Source: Caldilineaceae bacterium (GTDB lineage: Bacteria > Chloroflexota > Anaerolineae > Caldilineales > Caldilineaceae). From it: a stretch of 64,000 nt of DNA. Location: contig JAPOVP010000169.1 of the NCBI GenBank assembly GCA_026708085.1, forward strand, positions 1 through 64,000, in the 5' to 3' direction. This document shows, one piece after another, positions 40,127 through 50,705 of the stretch. A program made the translations under genes and the position numbers. The notes below the pieces were generated by a model. That model had not been told where the DNA came from. It ran no database searches and saw nothing but the letters and a program-made list of their open reading frames with translations. Positions within the stretch are counted from its first letter, which is position 1; the number at the start of each line of letters is the position of its first letter.

Positions 40127-41905
40127 ATGGAGTCAACGGACGTGAGAATCCAACTATTCGACACGACACTGCGCGACGGCGCCCAGGCCGAAGGCGTCTC
40201 GCTCAGCTGCGACGACAAACTACGTATTGCCGCTCGCCTGGACGAGTTCGGCGTCGACTACATCGAAGGAGGCTGGCCCGGTTCCAATCCGAAAGACATG
40301 GAGTTCTTTGAACGGGCAGAGAACGAGCTGCCGCTCCGGCGGGCCAGGTTGACCGCTTTCGGCTCCACGTGCAAACGCGACACCTTCCCAGCCGACGACC
40401 CGCAGATCCGGTTACTGCTGGAGGCCAACACACCGGTTGTCTCACTCTTCGGAAAGAGCTGGGACCTGCATGTGCGCGATGTTCTGCAGACGACGCCCGA
40501 AGAGAACCTGCGCATGATTCGCGAGTCGGTGGCCTATCTCACAAGCCGAGGTCGTGAGGTGGTATACGACGCCGAACATTTCTTCGACGGCTACAAAAAG
40601 AACTCCGAATATGCGGTAGAGACACTCAGACAGGCCATCGCGGGCGGCGCCTCTTGCATCGTGCTCTGCGATACAAACGGGGGCAGTCTCGTGTGGGAAG
40701 TTGGCGAGATCGTACGATACGTACGACGCGAACTTGCAGCCGTCCTCGCGTCGGAGGTCGAGTCGGGGAACGGCGACCGGACCAATGTCCAGAATGGCCT
40801 GGGGAAGGTCACGCTCGGTATCCACGCACACAACGACAGTGACACCGGTGTCGCCAATTCGCTGGAGGCGGTACGCAACGGATGTACTCACGTGCAGGGA
40901 ACGATCAACGGGTACGGGGAACGCTGCGGCAACGCGAACCTAGTGAGCATCATAGCCAATATGCAGATGAAAATGGGCTACGAGCTTGTCTCGGAAGAAA
41001 GGCTTGCCCAATTGACCGACCTCAGCCACTATGTTAACGAACTGGCCAACTTGCGGCCCAATACGCACCAGCCTTTCGTGGGTCAGAGCGCATTTGCGCA
41101 CAAGGGCGGCACGCATGTCAATGCCGTACTCAAGAACGTCGACAGCTACCAGCACGTTGAGCCGGAAAGTCTGGGCAACCAGACTCGAGTGCTCGTCAGT
41201 GAACTCAGCGGCAAGGACAATATCGCAATAAAGGTGGATGAGTTTGGCGTCGAGGGGTTGTCACGGGAAAAGGAAAGGGCTGTACTTCAGCAGATCAAGG
41301 AGCTGGAGAACGTCGGCTTTGAATTTGAGAGCGCCGAAGCGAGCGTTGACCTCATGTTGCGCCGTTCGCAGGAAGGATACCAGCCCAGCTTCTCCCTTAT
41401 CGACTATACGGTTTCGGTGGCGAACCGCGCCGGTCGGGGGCTCTCGTCGGAGGCTACGATCAAGGCTGAAGTGGGAGAGCGGATCTATCACGAGGTAGCC
41501 GAGGGCAACGGACCGGTCAACGCCCTGATGCTTGCACTGCGAAAGGCGATCCAGGGGCACTTTCCCCATTTGGACCGTATGCACCTGCTGGACTATAAGG
41601 TGCGGATCATCAACAGCGACCAGGGCACGGGGGCATCGGTGCGCGTGCTGACCACCAGTTCCGACGGCGTTCACAATTGGACCACCGTTGGGGCCAGCAC
41701 CAACATTATTGAGGCCAGCTGGACTGCAATTTCGGACGCGGTCGAGTATTTCCTCATAAACTACGACCCGGCAGCTGACAGTGGGCTGCCAGCCCGGGGC
41801 GCCGAAATCGATCACGCGCAGCCGTCAGGCAGCGGGCAAATTCCGGAAGGAATGCCGAGAGTGTCCGAAGAGAGCCGCAGCACGGAACTCACCGGCGTCG
41901 GATAG
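40127..41905 (+). CDS. cimA: Citramalate synthase
   Basis: 592 residues. Condenses pyruvate with acetyl-CoA to (R)-citramalate, the threonine-independent entry to isoleucine. The HMGL barrel carries [29 protein letters not shown] and [12 protein letters not shown], and [15 protein letters not shown] is characteristic of the CimA branch. A C-terminal LeuA-type regulatory domain is followed by ~60 extra polar residues. No threonine deaminase is in the window. It lies 61 bp after ppc. Confidence 0.92.
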   Translation: MESTDVRIQLFDTTLRDGAQAEGVSLSCDDKLRIAARLDEFGVDYIEGGWPGSNPKDMEFFERAENELPLRRARLTAFGSTCKRDTFPADDPQIRLLLEANTPVVSLFGKSWDLHVRDVLQTTPEENLRMIRESVAYLTSRGREVVYDAEHFFDGYKKNSEYAVETLRQAIAGGASCIVLCDTNGGSLVWEVGEIVRYVRRELAAVLASEVESGNGDRTNVQNGLGKVTLGIHAHNDSDTGVANSLEAVRNGCTHVQGTINGYGERCGNANLVSIIANMQMKMGYELVSEERLAQLTDLSHYVNELANLRPNTHQPFVGQSAFAHKGGTHVNAVLKNVDSYQHVEPESLGNQTRVLVSELSGKDNIAIKVDEFGVEGLSREKERAVLQQIKELENVGFEFESAEASVDLMLRRSQEGYQPSFSLIDYTVSVANRAGRGLSSEATIKAEVGERIYHEVAEGNGPVNALMLALRKAIQGHFPHLDRMHLLDYKVRIINSDQGTGASVRVLTTSSDGVHNWTTVGASTNIIEASWTAISDAVEYFLINYDPAADSGLPARGAEIDHAQPSGSGQIPEGMPRVSEESRSTELTGVG

Positions 41906-41964
41906 TCTGCCGAGATCCCGGTGCGCCCGCGGACCCGCAACTTTTCAGCAAGAAAGAGAGTCCA

Positions 41965-43674
41965 ATGTCAGTTACGACCAGCAGCAAACTCAACAAGTAC
42001 AGCAGTATGCTCACCCAGACGATTTCGCAGGTCGGATCGCAGGCGATGCTCTACGGAGTCGGGCTGACCGACGAAGATATGCATAAGCCCCAGGTCGGCA
42101 TCGCTTCGATGGGCTGGGAGGGCAACACCTGCAATATGCACTTGAACGCACTTTCGCGGCGGGTGAAGCAGGGGGTTCAGGAGGCAGGTGCGGTGGGCCT
42201 GATCTTCCACACGATTGGCGTCAGCGACGGTATGTCCATGGGCACAGCCGGGATGAAGTTTTCTCTCCTGAGCCGCGACATCATCGCTGACTCGATCGAA
42301 GCGGTCATGCGAGCCCAGTGGTACGACGCCAACATTTCGCTGCCTGGCTGTGACAAGAACATGCCCGGTGTGCTGATGGCCATGGCGCGCGTCAACCGTC
42401 CGAGCCTCATGGTCTACGGCGGGACGATCAGCCCAGGCCTCTTGGAGCAGCCGGGCAACGGCAGCGTACAGAAGCTCGACATCATCTCCGCGTTCGAGGC
42501 CTACGGGCAGTACCTGGCGGCCGACATTGACGAGGAGCAGATGCGCGAGGTTTTGCGCAATGCCTGCCCAGGTGAAGGCGCGTGCGGCGGCATGTATACG
42601 GCCAACACCATGGCGTCCGCCATTGAGTCGCTGGGCATGAGCCTGCCCTACAGCTCCTCCTATCCCGCAACCAGCGAGGGCAAACGGCAGGAGTGCCTGG
42701 AAGCCGGGGCCGCCATACACAATCTACTCGAGATGGACCTCAAACCGCTCGACATTCTTACCCGCGAGGCCTTCGAGAATGCCATCACGCTTACGGTAAT
42801 CCTGGGCGGCTCCACAAACGCCGTATTACATTTGATGGCGATCGCGAAGTCGACCAACGCAGACCTGACCATCGACGACTTCCAGGAGATTTCCGACCGT
42901 ACGCCCCTCCTGGCCGATCTGAAGCCTAGTGGGGAGTACGTCATGGAAGACCTCTACGGGGTCGGGGGGGTTCCGGCGGTACAGAAGATGCTGTTACACG
43001 AAGGCTTTCTCCACGGCGACTGCATGACTGTCACCGGCAAGACATTGGCCGAAAACCTGGAATCGGTGCCTGACCTTGCGGAAGGCCAGAAGATCATCAT
43101 GCCGATTGATAAGCCGATCAAGGAGACGGGCCACCTGCAGATCCTCTACGGGAATCTTGCCGAGACGAGCGCGGTGGCCAAGATCACTGGCAAAGAGGGC
43201 GTCCGATTCAGAGGCCCCGCCGTCTGTTACGACTCGGAGGAAGACTGCCTCGCAGGAATCGAGGGCGACGAGGTCTTGCCAGGAAACGTCGTTGTCATCC
43301 GTTATGAGGGCCCCAAGGGCGGGCCGGGTATGCGGGAGATGCTCAGCATAACCGGCGCCATTATGGGGAAAGGGCTGGGCAATGATGTCGCCCTGATCAC
43401 TGACGGCCGCTTTTCCGGCGGCAGCCACGGTTTCGTCGTCGGGCACATCACACCGGAGGCTCAGGAGGGCGGCCTGCTGGCGCTGGCGCAGAACGGTGAC
43501 ACGATCACCATTGACGCCGAGAAGAATACGCTTACGCTTGAGGTCTCCGAGGAGGAGATCGACCGCCGCCGGGTAGATTGGAGTCCACCGGAATACAAGG
43601 CCAAGAGCGGCGTCCTTTGGAAGTACATCAGGACCGTTTCCAGCGCGTCGGAGGGCTGCGTCACCGACGCTTGA
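41965..43674 (+). CDS. ilvD: Dihydroxy-acid dehydratase
   Basis: 569 residues. Dehydrates dihydroxyisovalerate and dihydroxymethylvalerate, completing the shared Val/Ile steps after IlvC. Cluster and active-site motifs [24 protein letters not shown] and the C-terminal [16 protein letters not shown] are intact. Last clear BCAA gene of the operon, 59 bp after cimA. Confidence 0.95.
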   Translation: MSVTTSSKLNKYSSMLTQTISQVGSQAMLYGVGLTDEDMHKPQVGIASMGWEGNTCNMHLNALSRRVKQGVQEAGAVGLIFHTIGVSDGMSMGTAGMKFSLLSRDIIADSIEAVMRAQWYDANISLPGCDKNMPGVLMAMARVNRPSLMVYGGTISPGLLEQPGNGSVQKLDIISAFEAYGQYLAADIDEEQMREVLRNACPGEGACGGMYTANTMASAIESLGMSLPYSSSYPATSEGKRQECLEAGAAIHNLLEMDLKPLDILTREAFENAITLTVILGGSTNAVLHLMAIAKSTNADLTIDDFQEISDRTPLLADLKPSGEYVMEDLYGVGGVPAVQKMLLHEGFLHGDCMTVTGKTLAENLESVPDLAEGQKIIMPIDKPIKETGHLQILYGNLAETSAVAKITGKEGVRFRGPAVCYDSEEDCLAGIEGDEVLPGNVVVIRYEGPKGGPGMREMLSITGAIMGKGLGNDVALITDGRFSGGSHGFVVGHITPEAQEGGLLALAQNGDTITIDAEKNTLTLEVSEEEIDRRRVDWSPPEYKAKSGVLWKYIRTVSSASEGCVTDA

Positions 43675-43727
43675 GTCTGGCAGCCGGAAGAGCCTTTGGG
43701 AACGCGCACTTTAGCGGAGAAAACGCG

Positions 43728-44627
43728 ATGACAACGGGACAGAATAACAGGGCGGGCGGGATAGCTGATTCGGGCATCGGAAAAATGGCACTCCGGCTGG
43801 GCACGTCGACCTACTCTTACTGGCATTTCACGCCGGAAAAGACGCCGATCGAATCGGTGCTCGACGCCGCTGCAGATCTGGGCCTCTCAGGTGTGGAGAT
43901 CCTCCACCGTCAGATGGAATCGGAGGAGAACGCCTACCTGCAGAAACTGAAGAGGCACGCCTTCTCGTTGGGTCTGGACCTCTACAATCTCTCGATCCAC
44001 CAGGACTTTGTTCACGACGATGCCGACATTCGGCAGGAGCATATCGACCACACGCTCCATTGCATCGATCTCGCTCACGAAATGGGGATTCCTTCGATTC
44101 GCGTCAACTCGGGCGGTTTCCGCAAGCAGGGCAGTTTCGACGATCTGATCGAGGCCAAGGGATGGGTTGAGCCGTGGGACGGCTTTACCATGGATGACGG
44201 CTTCGGCTGGGTGGTCGACGCGATCGAGCGCTGCCTGCCGCACGCTGAGAGGCGGGGCGTGCTTCTGTTGCTTGAGAACCACTGGGGCCTGACAACATTC
44301 GCCAGTGACATGGCGCGCATCATCGAGACGATCGACTCACCATGGCTACAGGCGATCCTTGACATGGGCAACTTCCTCTTCGAGGATGACATGTACGAAG
44401 CTATGGAGCGCATCGCTCCTTACGTGAGATTGGCCCATGCCAAGACGTATCCAGGCGGCGGCTCCTGGTACAGCCTAGACCTCGATTACGGCCGCATCTT
44501 CCGCATTCTTCTCGATGCAGGTTGGCGCGGCTACTGCTCTATTGAGATGGAGGGGGCAGAGGACGCGACGACGGCAGTTCCAAAGAGCATTGAGATGCTG
44601 CGCAAAGCCTGGGGCGATGCCATTTGA
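43728..44627 (+). CDS. Sugar phosphate isomerase/epimerase-type TIM barrel
   Basis: 299 residues from ATG 43728 with GGAGA upstream; the longer frame from 43578 overlaps ilvD and is rejected. The xylose-isomerase-like barrel shows LGTSTYSYWHF, metal-site acids in LLLENHWGL and AILDMGNFLFEDD, His in RLAHAKTY and a C-terminal SIEMEGAED. The substrate is unknown. It is the last gene of the run and may be a carbon-catabolism gene that happens to follow ilvD. Confidence 0.75.
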   Translation: MTTGQNNRAGGIADSGIGKMALRLGTSTYSYWHFTPEKTPIESVLDAAADLGLSGVEILHRQMESEENAYLQKLKRHAFSLGLDLYNLSIHQDFVHDDADIRQEHIDHTLHCIDLAHEMGIPSIRVNSGGFRKQGSFDDLIEAKGWVEPWDGFTMDDGFGWVVDAIERCLPHAERRGVLLLLENHWGLTTFASDMARIIETIDSPWLQAILDMGNFLFEDDMYEAMERIAPYVRLAHAKTYPGGGSWYSLDLDYGRIFRILLDAGWRGYCSIEMEGAEDATTAVPKSIEMLRKAWGDAI

Positions 44628-44689
44628 GGTATTTGCCGAGAGGCAGGAAGGACCTGAGGAACAGGTTAATTGGAGAAGTCGTCAACCAC

Positions 44690-44790
44690 GAGGGGCCCCA
44701 CAAGGGTGCCCCTGTGGGGGATTTGGCAGCTTGGCGCGTTTTGGGGCTGGGGACCCTGGTGAGCACAAGGGTTGCCACTACGGTGGGATG
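44690..44790. repeat. CACAAGG-centred hairpin repeats
   Basis: CCCCACA-AGGGTGCCCC-TGTGGGG (from ~44698) is a seven-pair hairpin followed by GGATTTGGCAGCTTGG. A close relative occurs at 54438-54476 and a third variant near 54705-54735. A second CACAAGGGTTGCCACTACGG unit lies at ~44764. The element sits between convergent genes and could act as a terminator in either direction. Confidence 0.5.
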
Positions 44791-44818
44791 GCCGGGCGGA
44801 AGAATAGGAAAACGGTGT

Positions 44819-46444
44819 CTAATCTCTTGCGTACTTTTCGCGCAGCACTTTCTTGTCAAACTTGCCCGTTCCGGTCTTTGGAATCTCGTCGATAAACTCG
44901 TAGCCGTCCGGCAACCACCACTTTGCAACCTGCCGTTCCAAGAAGCTGCCAAGTTCTTCAGCACCGGGCTGGATCCCGCCGTCCGTGGGCACTACTACTG
45001 CCAACGGGCGCTCGCCCCAGCGTTCATTGGGCACCGCGATGACGGCGGCCTCCAACACTTGTGGATGGGCCATCAACAGATTCTCCAGCTCCACGGATGA
45101 GATCCATTCACCGCCGCTTCTCACCAGATCTTTTGTGCGATCCGTGATCGACATGAATCCGTCTGCGGAGATCGTAACCACATCCCCGGTACGAAACCAT
45201 CCGTCGGCGGTAAAGCTGTCGTCGCCGCCCTCCAGCTTGTAATAGGCTTGCGCCACCCACGGCCCGCGCACCTGCAATTCGCCGAACGTCTCACCATCCC
45301 AAGGGAGCTCCTGACCGGCCTCGCCCACGATGCGCATGTCGACACCTGAGATCGGGTAGCCCTGCCGGGCCTTAACGTCCCACTTCTGCTCTTGCGGCAG
45401 ATCGTGGTGGTGGCTGAGCAACTTCGAAACCGTCCCCAGGGGGGACATTTCGGTCATGCCCCAGGCATGAACGACGTTCACGCCCAACTCTTTTTCGTAG
45501 GCCTCGATCAGGCTGCGGGGCATGGCCGAGCCGCCGACCACCAGGGCGCGGATACATGAAATGTCGCGCGGGTTCTGCTTCAGGTCGTGGTAGAGCCCGT
45601 TCCAGATGGTCGGCACGCCGGCGGCGACGGTCACCCGTTCCGTCTCGATCAGATCTGCGAGCGCGGCCGGTTGCATATGGGGACCTGGCATCACCAGGGA
45701 TGCACCTGTATTCACCGCGGCGTAAGGCAGGCCCCAAGCCATGGCGTGGAACTGCGGCACGACGGGCAGGACCACATCGTTCTCGGTCAGCCCTACAGCA
45801 GCTGCCTGGCAAGTCCCTACCGTATGCAGATACATCGAGCGGTGACTGTAGAGCGCGCCCTTGGGATTGCCTGTCGTGCCACTGGTGTAGCAGAGCCCCA
45901 TGGCCTGGTTCTCACCCTCCACCCTCCAGCCGTACTCATCGTCCGCTGCCGCCATCAAGGTTTCGTAATCATGGACCTGGCCAGGAAGGTTGGCCGCCGC
46001 CGCGCCCTCCTGAGCGTTGAAAAGCACGAAATGGTCGACCCCGCTGATCTTCTCGCCCAGACCTTCCATCAGCGGCAACAGCGTTGCGTCGATGAAGATC
46101 ACCTTGTCCTCGGCATGGTTGATGATGTAGGCCAACTGATCCGGAAAGAGGCGAATGTTGAGGGTATGTACGACCGCGCCTGCGCCCGGCGCGCCGAAGT
46201 AGAGTTCAACATGCTGGAAGTTGTTCCAAGCAAAGGTGCCGACGCGGTCTCCAGGTTGCACACCCAGACCTTCGAGCACGTTGCAGAGCCGTTTCACCCG
46301 GCTATAGAGGTCACTGTAGGAATACTCGTGGAGCGTGCCGTCAGGCAGCTTAGTCCTGATCTGTTTGTACGGATAGAGTCGATTTCCGTGTTCCAGAATG
46401 CGGTCAACCGTAAGCTGATAGTCCATCATCAGGCCGGAAAGCAT
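44819..46444 (-). CDS. Acyl-CoA synthetase (AMP-forming)
   Basis: 541 residues of the ANL superfamily, activating a carboxylic acid, probably medium or long chain, to its CoA ester. [18 protein letters not shown] is the P-loop A3 motif, [10 protein letters not shown] is A5, and the C-terminal domain has the [10 protein letters not shown] hinge and the catalytic Lys in [17 protein letters not shown] precedes the ATG. It is downstream of the acyl-CoA dehydrogenase on the same strand, which suggests a small beta-oxidation-type operon. Confidence 0.9.
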   Translation of the reverse strand: MLSGLMMDYQLTVDRILEHGNRLYPYKQIRTKLPDGTLHEYSYSDLYSRVKRLCNVLEGLGVQPGDRVGTFAWNNFQHVELYFGAPGAGAVVHTLNIRLFPDQLAYIINHAEDKVIFIDATLLPLMEGLGEKISGVDHFVLFNAQEGAAAANLPGQVHDYETLMAAADDEYGWRVEGENQAMGLCYTSGTTGNPKGALYSHRSMYLHTVGTCQAAAVGLTENDVVLPVVPQFHAMAWGLPYAAVNTGASLVMPGPHMQPAALADLIETERVTVAAGVPTIWNGLYHDLKQNPRDISCIRALVVGGSAMPRSLIEAYEKELGVNVVHAWGMTEMSPLGTVSKLLSHHHDLPQEQKWDVKARQGYPISGVDMRIVGEAGQELPWDGETFGELQVRGPWVAQAYYKLEGGDDSFTADGWFRTGDVVTISADGFMSITDRTKDLVRSGGEWISSVELENLLMAHPQVLEAAVIAVPNERWGERPLAVVVPTDGGIQPGAEELGSFLERQVAKWWLPDGYEFIDEIPKTGTGKFDKKVLREKYARD

Positions 46445-46647
46445 ACGAATGCTCCTTGGCTATCTTCAGTAATTTCAATGCCTTTTGGTTGGGGTGTGCT
46501 GTGGGGATTGTAGTACCTGCAGGACGTTTGGTCAACCGCCGACACCTGTCCGGAATCCAACGAGGCGGCAGAGCTTGCCTTCCAGCTGGCCATCAATTCA
46601 ATGTGCATCACCTCATCCTTATGGTCAATCTCCTCTTATCCTTGCAG

Positions 46648-47820
46648 TCAGACGAACGCGCCCATACCCGTGATCTCGCGACCAGCGATTAAGAGGTTTA
46701 TCTCGTTTGTGCCCTCATAGGTGTAGGTGGCCTCGACGTCGGTGAACAGACGCGCCACGTGGTTATCTATCAGAATGCCGTTTCCGCCCAATATCTCGCG
46801 GGCTAACGCCGCTGCTCGCCGTGCCTTGGCTGCACACGTTTGTTTGGCGAGCGAAAGCTGACCCGAGGTTGCTGCACCCGACTCCATCAGCTTTGCAAGC
46901 CGCCAGACCAGCAGCTGCCCCTGTGCCAGGTCGGCGGCCATCTCAACAAGCTTGGCCTGGATCAGTTGAAAGGCCGCGATCGGTTTCCCGAACTGTTCGC
47001 GTTCGCAAGAATATTTCAGCGCGATTTCGTAGCAGCCGGCCGCCAGGCCGACGGCCTCCCATGCGACGCCTGCCCGGGTGTTGGCCAGGACCGCCGTCAG
47101 ATCGCGAAAGCTGTTACATAGGGCGAGCCGGTTTGCCGCCGGCAGATGCACATCTTCAAGCGTGATTTCGGCCTGATGCACTGCCCGTTTGGCGATCTTG
47201 CCCTCCATAGCGGTCGCGGTAAAGCCGGGCAGCTGCCCCGGATCCTCGAGCACGAATCCCCCAAAGCGTCCGCTTTCGTCCCGCGCCCAGACAATAATCA
47301 GGTCAGCAATCGTCCCGTTGCCGATCCAACGTTTCTGGCCATTGAGGAGGTAGTGGCTGCCGACACGCTGAGCATTCGTCTGCACGTGCGCCGCGTCCGA
47401 CCCTCTCTCAGGCTCAGTCAGGGCAAACGCGCCCAGCCTGTCCATCCTCGCCATTGCCGGCAGCCAGCGTTCCTTTTGCTCATCCGAGCCAAGCATCCCG
47501 ATCGAACCCATCGCCAACCCGGAGTGCACACCGAACAGCGTACTGACGGAGCCATCCACCCGGCAGATCTCATACTTCACCAACCCGTCGCTTACATTGT
47601 CAAGCCCCGCGCAGCCGTACCCCTCTTGTGTTCCACCCATAATGGGCAACTCACGCAGGCCGAGAGCCAAGTCCAGAGCAATCTCGCCGCGCTCCCAGTA
47701 GTCATTTATCCCAGGCTTGACTTCATTCTCCATATACTTTCGGACCTCGTGGCGCAGTTCCCTCTGGGCCGGCGTCAAGAGGTCATCGAATTGAAACAGG
47801 TCCAAGACTGGCGTAATCAT
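46648..47820 (-). CDS. Acyl-CoA dehydrogenase
   Basis: 390 residues, FAD enzyme that desaturates an acyl-CoA. ALTEPERGSDAAHVQTNAQR is the flavin-loop signature, and the C-terminal EILGGNGILIDNHVARLFTDVEATYTYEGT carries the base region. It resembles the glutaryl-CoA dehydrogenase branch (Arg/Glu pattern in the C-terminal segment), but the substrate is not certain. AGGGGAC lies upstream of the ATG. Confidence 0.9.
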   Translation of the reverse strand: MITPVLDLFQFDDLLTPAQRELRHEVRKYMENEVKPGINDYWERGEIALDLALGLRELPIMGGTQEGYGCAGLDNVSDGLVKYEICRVDGSVSTLFGVHSGLAMGSIGMLGSDEQKERWLPAMARMDRLGAFALTEPERGSDAAHVQTNAQRVGSHYLLNGQKRWIGNGTIADLIIVWARDESGRFGGFVLEDPGQLPGFTATAMEGKIAKRAVHQAEITLEDVHLPAANRLALCNSFRDLTAVLANTRAGVAWEAVGLAAGCYEIALKYSCEREQFGKPIAAFQLIQAKLVEMAADLAQGQLLVWRLAKLMESGAATSGQLSLAKQTCAAKARRAAALAREILGGNGILIDNHVARLFTDVEATYTYEGTNEINLLIAGREITGMGAFV

Positions 47821-48601
47821 TTTAGTCCCCTAATGTATTGGTAAGGCCTCTTGAAATGTAGAGATTCCGGTCAGCCTGTGCAGTTCCGAAGAGCAGTTTC
47901 ATGTCCAGTGGGCAATTTGGTCCGTAAAGTATGTTTGGTAGCCAAACTCCAGCGGGAAGTCAGGTCCTCTGCAGGCTCTACGCTGAATCCCAGACAGGCA
48001 ATATTCTGTCCCCCTTCCTGCAGGATCTACGACATGCATGAAGTGGGAGACGTGGAATGCATCCACGGTTGACGAAGATGCAGTTGCGTTTCGGTTGCTG
48101 GGAAGGAGCGAGATGCAGGCAAAGTGCAGTGGAAGTTTAGCATCACTGCGCGAATGTCTCAGATGGGGTTAGTGCCGGTCGCGTCAGTTTCTTGCCCCCT
48201 TGTGCAGTAGGTGTGAGGTTACTCGCCAAGGGCTTGTTTGCCTTTGGTTACGTGGTAGAGGTAGTGGTCATCGCTTCGGCGGCGGCTGGCAGAGACAGCA
48301 GTCCCAGACCGACGCTGCTTGATAGTCAAATGGGATGAGAATGTACAGATAGTCCCAAGCGCTTCGCGAATGAGTGAGGAGCGCTGACAATCCTGTGGCG
48401 ATGCGCACGCATTTGACGATTGCAAGTCTCAGTTCGCGGTGAAAGGCTGTAGGTTACCAACTTTCCATGACACAATGTTGGAATGGAAATTTCCGTAAGA
48501 CGTCTGCAAGAACGATGATTGAGGCTGACTCAACAGATGGCTCGAATACGGGCGCCGAGCGTCCAATGCAGCTGAAAACGGCGGCCTTTAGAACTTTGCC
48601 T
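47821..48601. other. 781-bp gap with a GTTTGG/CCAAAC dyad
   Basis: Upstream of the acyl-CoA dehydrogenase, GTTTGG-TAG-CCAAAC (47933-47947) is a perfect six-base-arm palindrome ~113 bp from the start codon, a possible operator. Small frames at 48219-48425 (minus) and 48467-48718 (plus) show no recognisable features. No RNA gene was seen. Confidence 0.4.
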
Positions 48602-50227
48602 CTATTTGTCGATCCAACGGAGGCGCTGTACGACTTCGGCTATTACAGGTTCCAGTTCCTCGATCTGGTCTCGGTGAACGTTGAACCCAAGGGCAACGAG
48701 CCTTTCGCCATTGGGTGAAAGAAGCCATATCTGCCATACGACGTTATTGGTTGCGTATTCGCCGTATTTGATCGAGACCACCTCTTCGTCCGACGGCCTC
48801 ATTCCCCGAACCAGTTCAACCACGGCCGGCTCAATGCTGTAAGTCTGCTCTGAGGCTGCCTGTGCGTATCCCGCGAGGTTTTGGCCACTGGCCGCGAATG
48901 AAAAGACAAGCATGAAGTTGCTCGCCTCACTCTCATCCTGGCCAGACTGCAGACCGAGACCGATCACGGCGTCGTCGCGTCGGAGGCTCATAGCCGAAAC
49001 AATCTCACTCAATCCCAAGACGTCGAACTGTTCTTCAGATACTTTGTTGGCCGCGGACAGGAGCGCCAGGTCGGCCGCGGTCGGCCACGCGGGGTCAAAG
49101 TAGCGCCACTCTGCGGGAAGTGACAGCGACAGTCCTCTTTCCACGTCTTCATAGGTAAGCCAGCCGGATTCGTCTGCGTGGGGAATGTCTTCTGCTGCGG
49201 TTGGCGCGGACACATAGTCTCCGTGCAACCAGCCCAGTTGGCCGCGGTACTCGATCTGCCACCAGCCGCCGGCCGGGCCGCCAACAGCGTCGCGGCTAAT
49301 TGCGGCGAACTGTTGGCCTTCCCCCGCCTTGCCGAGGATGGGATAGTCGGTGCCTGGGCCGGCGCGTACGTTCATGAGGTGCTCGAGCGTCACCGTCGGC
49401 CCCGGCCGGGGCAAATGGGATGGATCGTCCACCCACTGGACTCTGCGAACGACTTCGCGAAGGAGGCCCTCCACCCACTCGGAATATTCACCCCACACGT
49501 CGTAGGTGACGGTCAGAAAAGTTCCACCGTCGGGAGATAGCATTATCACGCGCCAGCCGACCACATTTGCGTCGGGGACGGTAACAATCCGGTTTCCGAA
49601 GGCCTGCGTGCCGTCAATGCGGTATTGGATTGTCGCGGTTTCCTCACCCCACGGACGCAGACCGGGACCAATCTCGATGCCATCCACTTCAGCCAGGCCG
49701 GAGGCACCAAGTTCGTCGCTTAGCAGGCGTGCAAACGTCTCAAGAGTTCGGCCTTCGCTTGGTACTGCAAGCAGATGAAATCCGTTGGTCTCCAGCGGAG
49801 GCGAATCGGGGTCGTAGGGAAAACCGGCGCCGGCAAAGTAGTCCTCCTGGCCGGGTTGAGTCAGGAATCCGACGTAACCCTCCCGCTCTTCGAAGAATGC
49901 TTCAGCCAGTTCGTCATCCCCAATTTGTGAGCCGAGCGCGGATAGTTCCTCCTGTGTGGATACAAAGAGCCACCTGTTTGGATGGAAAACTCTGATTCGA
50001 TGGCTTTCGACTTCGAAGGCGGGCCAGTCCTGAAACGGTCCGCCAGAAGAGGAGGGCGTGTCCCCAACGGGGACCACTAAGGGATTGTGGATCGAGATCA
50101 GCGGCGTCTCGGGCGCGGGTCCGCTGACGGGGATTCCGGGGTCAGCGGGCAAGGGGACGCATGCGGTGAGAAGCAGGGCAGCCATAAAAAGGATTGCCCC
50201 TACAGATGTAGGATAGTTGTAGTTCAT
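48602..50227 (-). CDS. Lipoprotein with bacterial SH3 domain
   Basis: 541 residues. A lipobox LLTAC follows a short hydrophobic signal, so it should be lipid-anchored outside the cytoplasm. A bacterial SH3 domain (MNVRAGPGTDYPILGKAGEG ... GWLHGDYV) lies at mid-protein (~270-330). The two flanking domains each carry an envelope-stress or PsbP-like beta-rich pattern with repeated 'V.RLRWID' type endings, which is my inference from internal similarity (EVVRRVQWVDD and EVVQRLRWIDK). The function may involve cell-wall binding. Confidence 0.75.
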   Translation of the reverse strand: MNYNYPTSVGAILFMAALLLTACVPLPADPGIPVSGPAPETPLISIHNPLVVPVGDTPSSSGGPFQDWPAFEVESHRIRVFHPNRWLFVSTQEELSALGSQIGDDELAEAFFEEREGYVGFLTQPGQEDYFAGAGFPYDPDSPPLETNGFHLLAVPSEGRTLETFARLLSDELGASGLAEVDGIEIGPGLRPWGEETATIQYRIDGTQAFGNRIVTVPDANVVGWRVIMLSPDGGTFLTVTYDVWGEYSEWVEGLLREVVRRVQWVDDPSHLPRPGPTVTLEHLMNVRAGPGTDYPILGKAGEGQQFAAISRDAVGGPAGGWWQIEYRGQLGWLHGDYVSAPTAAEDIPHADESGWLTYEDVERGLSLSLPAEWRYFDPAWPTAADLALLSAANKVSEEQFDVLGLSEIVSAMSLRRDDAVIGLGLQSGQDESEASNFMLVFSFAASGQNLAGYAQAASEQTYSIEPAVVELVRGMRPSDEEVVSIKYGEYATNNVVWQIWLLSPNGERLVALGFNVHRDQIEELEPVIAEVVQRLRWIDK

Positions 50228-50705
50228 GGTCTACTGTCCCTAGTCCACTTAGTCTGCGCAATAGCATTGTCTTCCCATGTTGGAATTCTGGAAAGGAGGC
50301 TGAGGAGCCCTCCTCAGAGTTTCATACCAATGGCGAATGACAACTCTCCACTCTATCATTGTGCAGGCAAAGAAGCATTTTTTCAAGTGTGGTTTTACGA
50401 GGACTTTCTCCATCTGTCGTTAGGGGTCGCGACAGGGACCGGTAGACGGGGTCTCCAGGTCAATTGTCTGCGACGCCCCATGTATCCTGATATGGAACTT
50501 CATGTCAAAGTCACTGCTGGGCATATCCTGCTCTGCGTGCCGCGGGCACAACTCCGCGGCGGCAGCAGCACTTTGCGGCGAGGGCTATTGGAACGATCCT
50601 TTTCACATATTCAGGGCATTTTACAAAGCCCCGAACAGGTGCAGCGGTTCCATCTTGTGCCTGTCTTGACCGTATGCTACAGTTCAGAATCAAGGAGGCA
50701 AGCAA
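50228..50705. other. Divergent 478-bp gap with an 18-bp palindrome
   Basis: CTGAGGAG-CC-CTCCTCAG (50300-50317) is a perfect palindrome between the divergent lipoprotein and dioxygenase genes. It could be an operator or an RNA hairpin. The rest shows no gene. AAGGAGG just before 50706 is the ribosome site of the next gene. Confidence 0.45.

Noticed and set aside
43578-43727. Extended N-terminus of the isomerase overlapping ilvD
   Set aside because: The overlap is antithetical to the ilvD reading frame and the ATG at 43728 has a ribosome site.
45587-46513. Long plus-strand ORF opposite the acyl-CoA ligase
   Set aside because: The minus strand carries all ANL motifs; the plus frame has no recognisable features.
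48219-48425. Short minus-strand frame in the 781-bp gap
   Set aside because: It looked faintly like a gene remnant, but no family or start signal could be supported.
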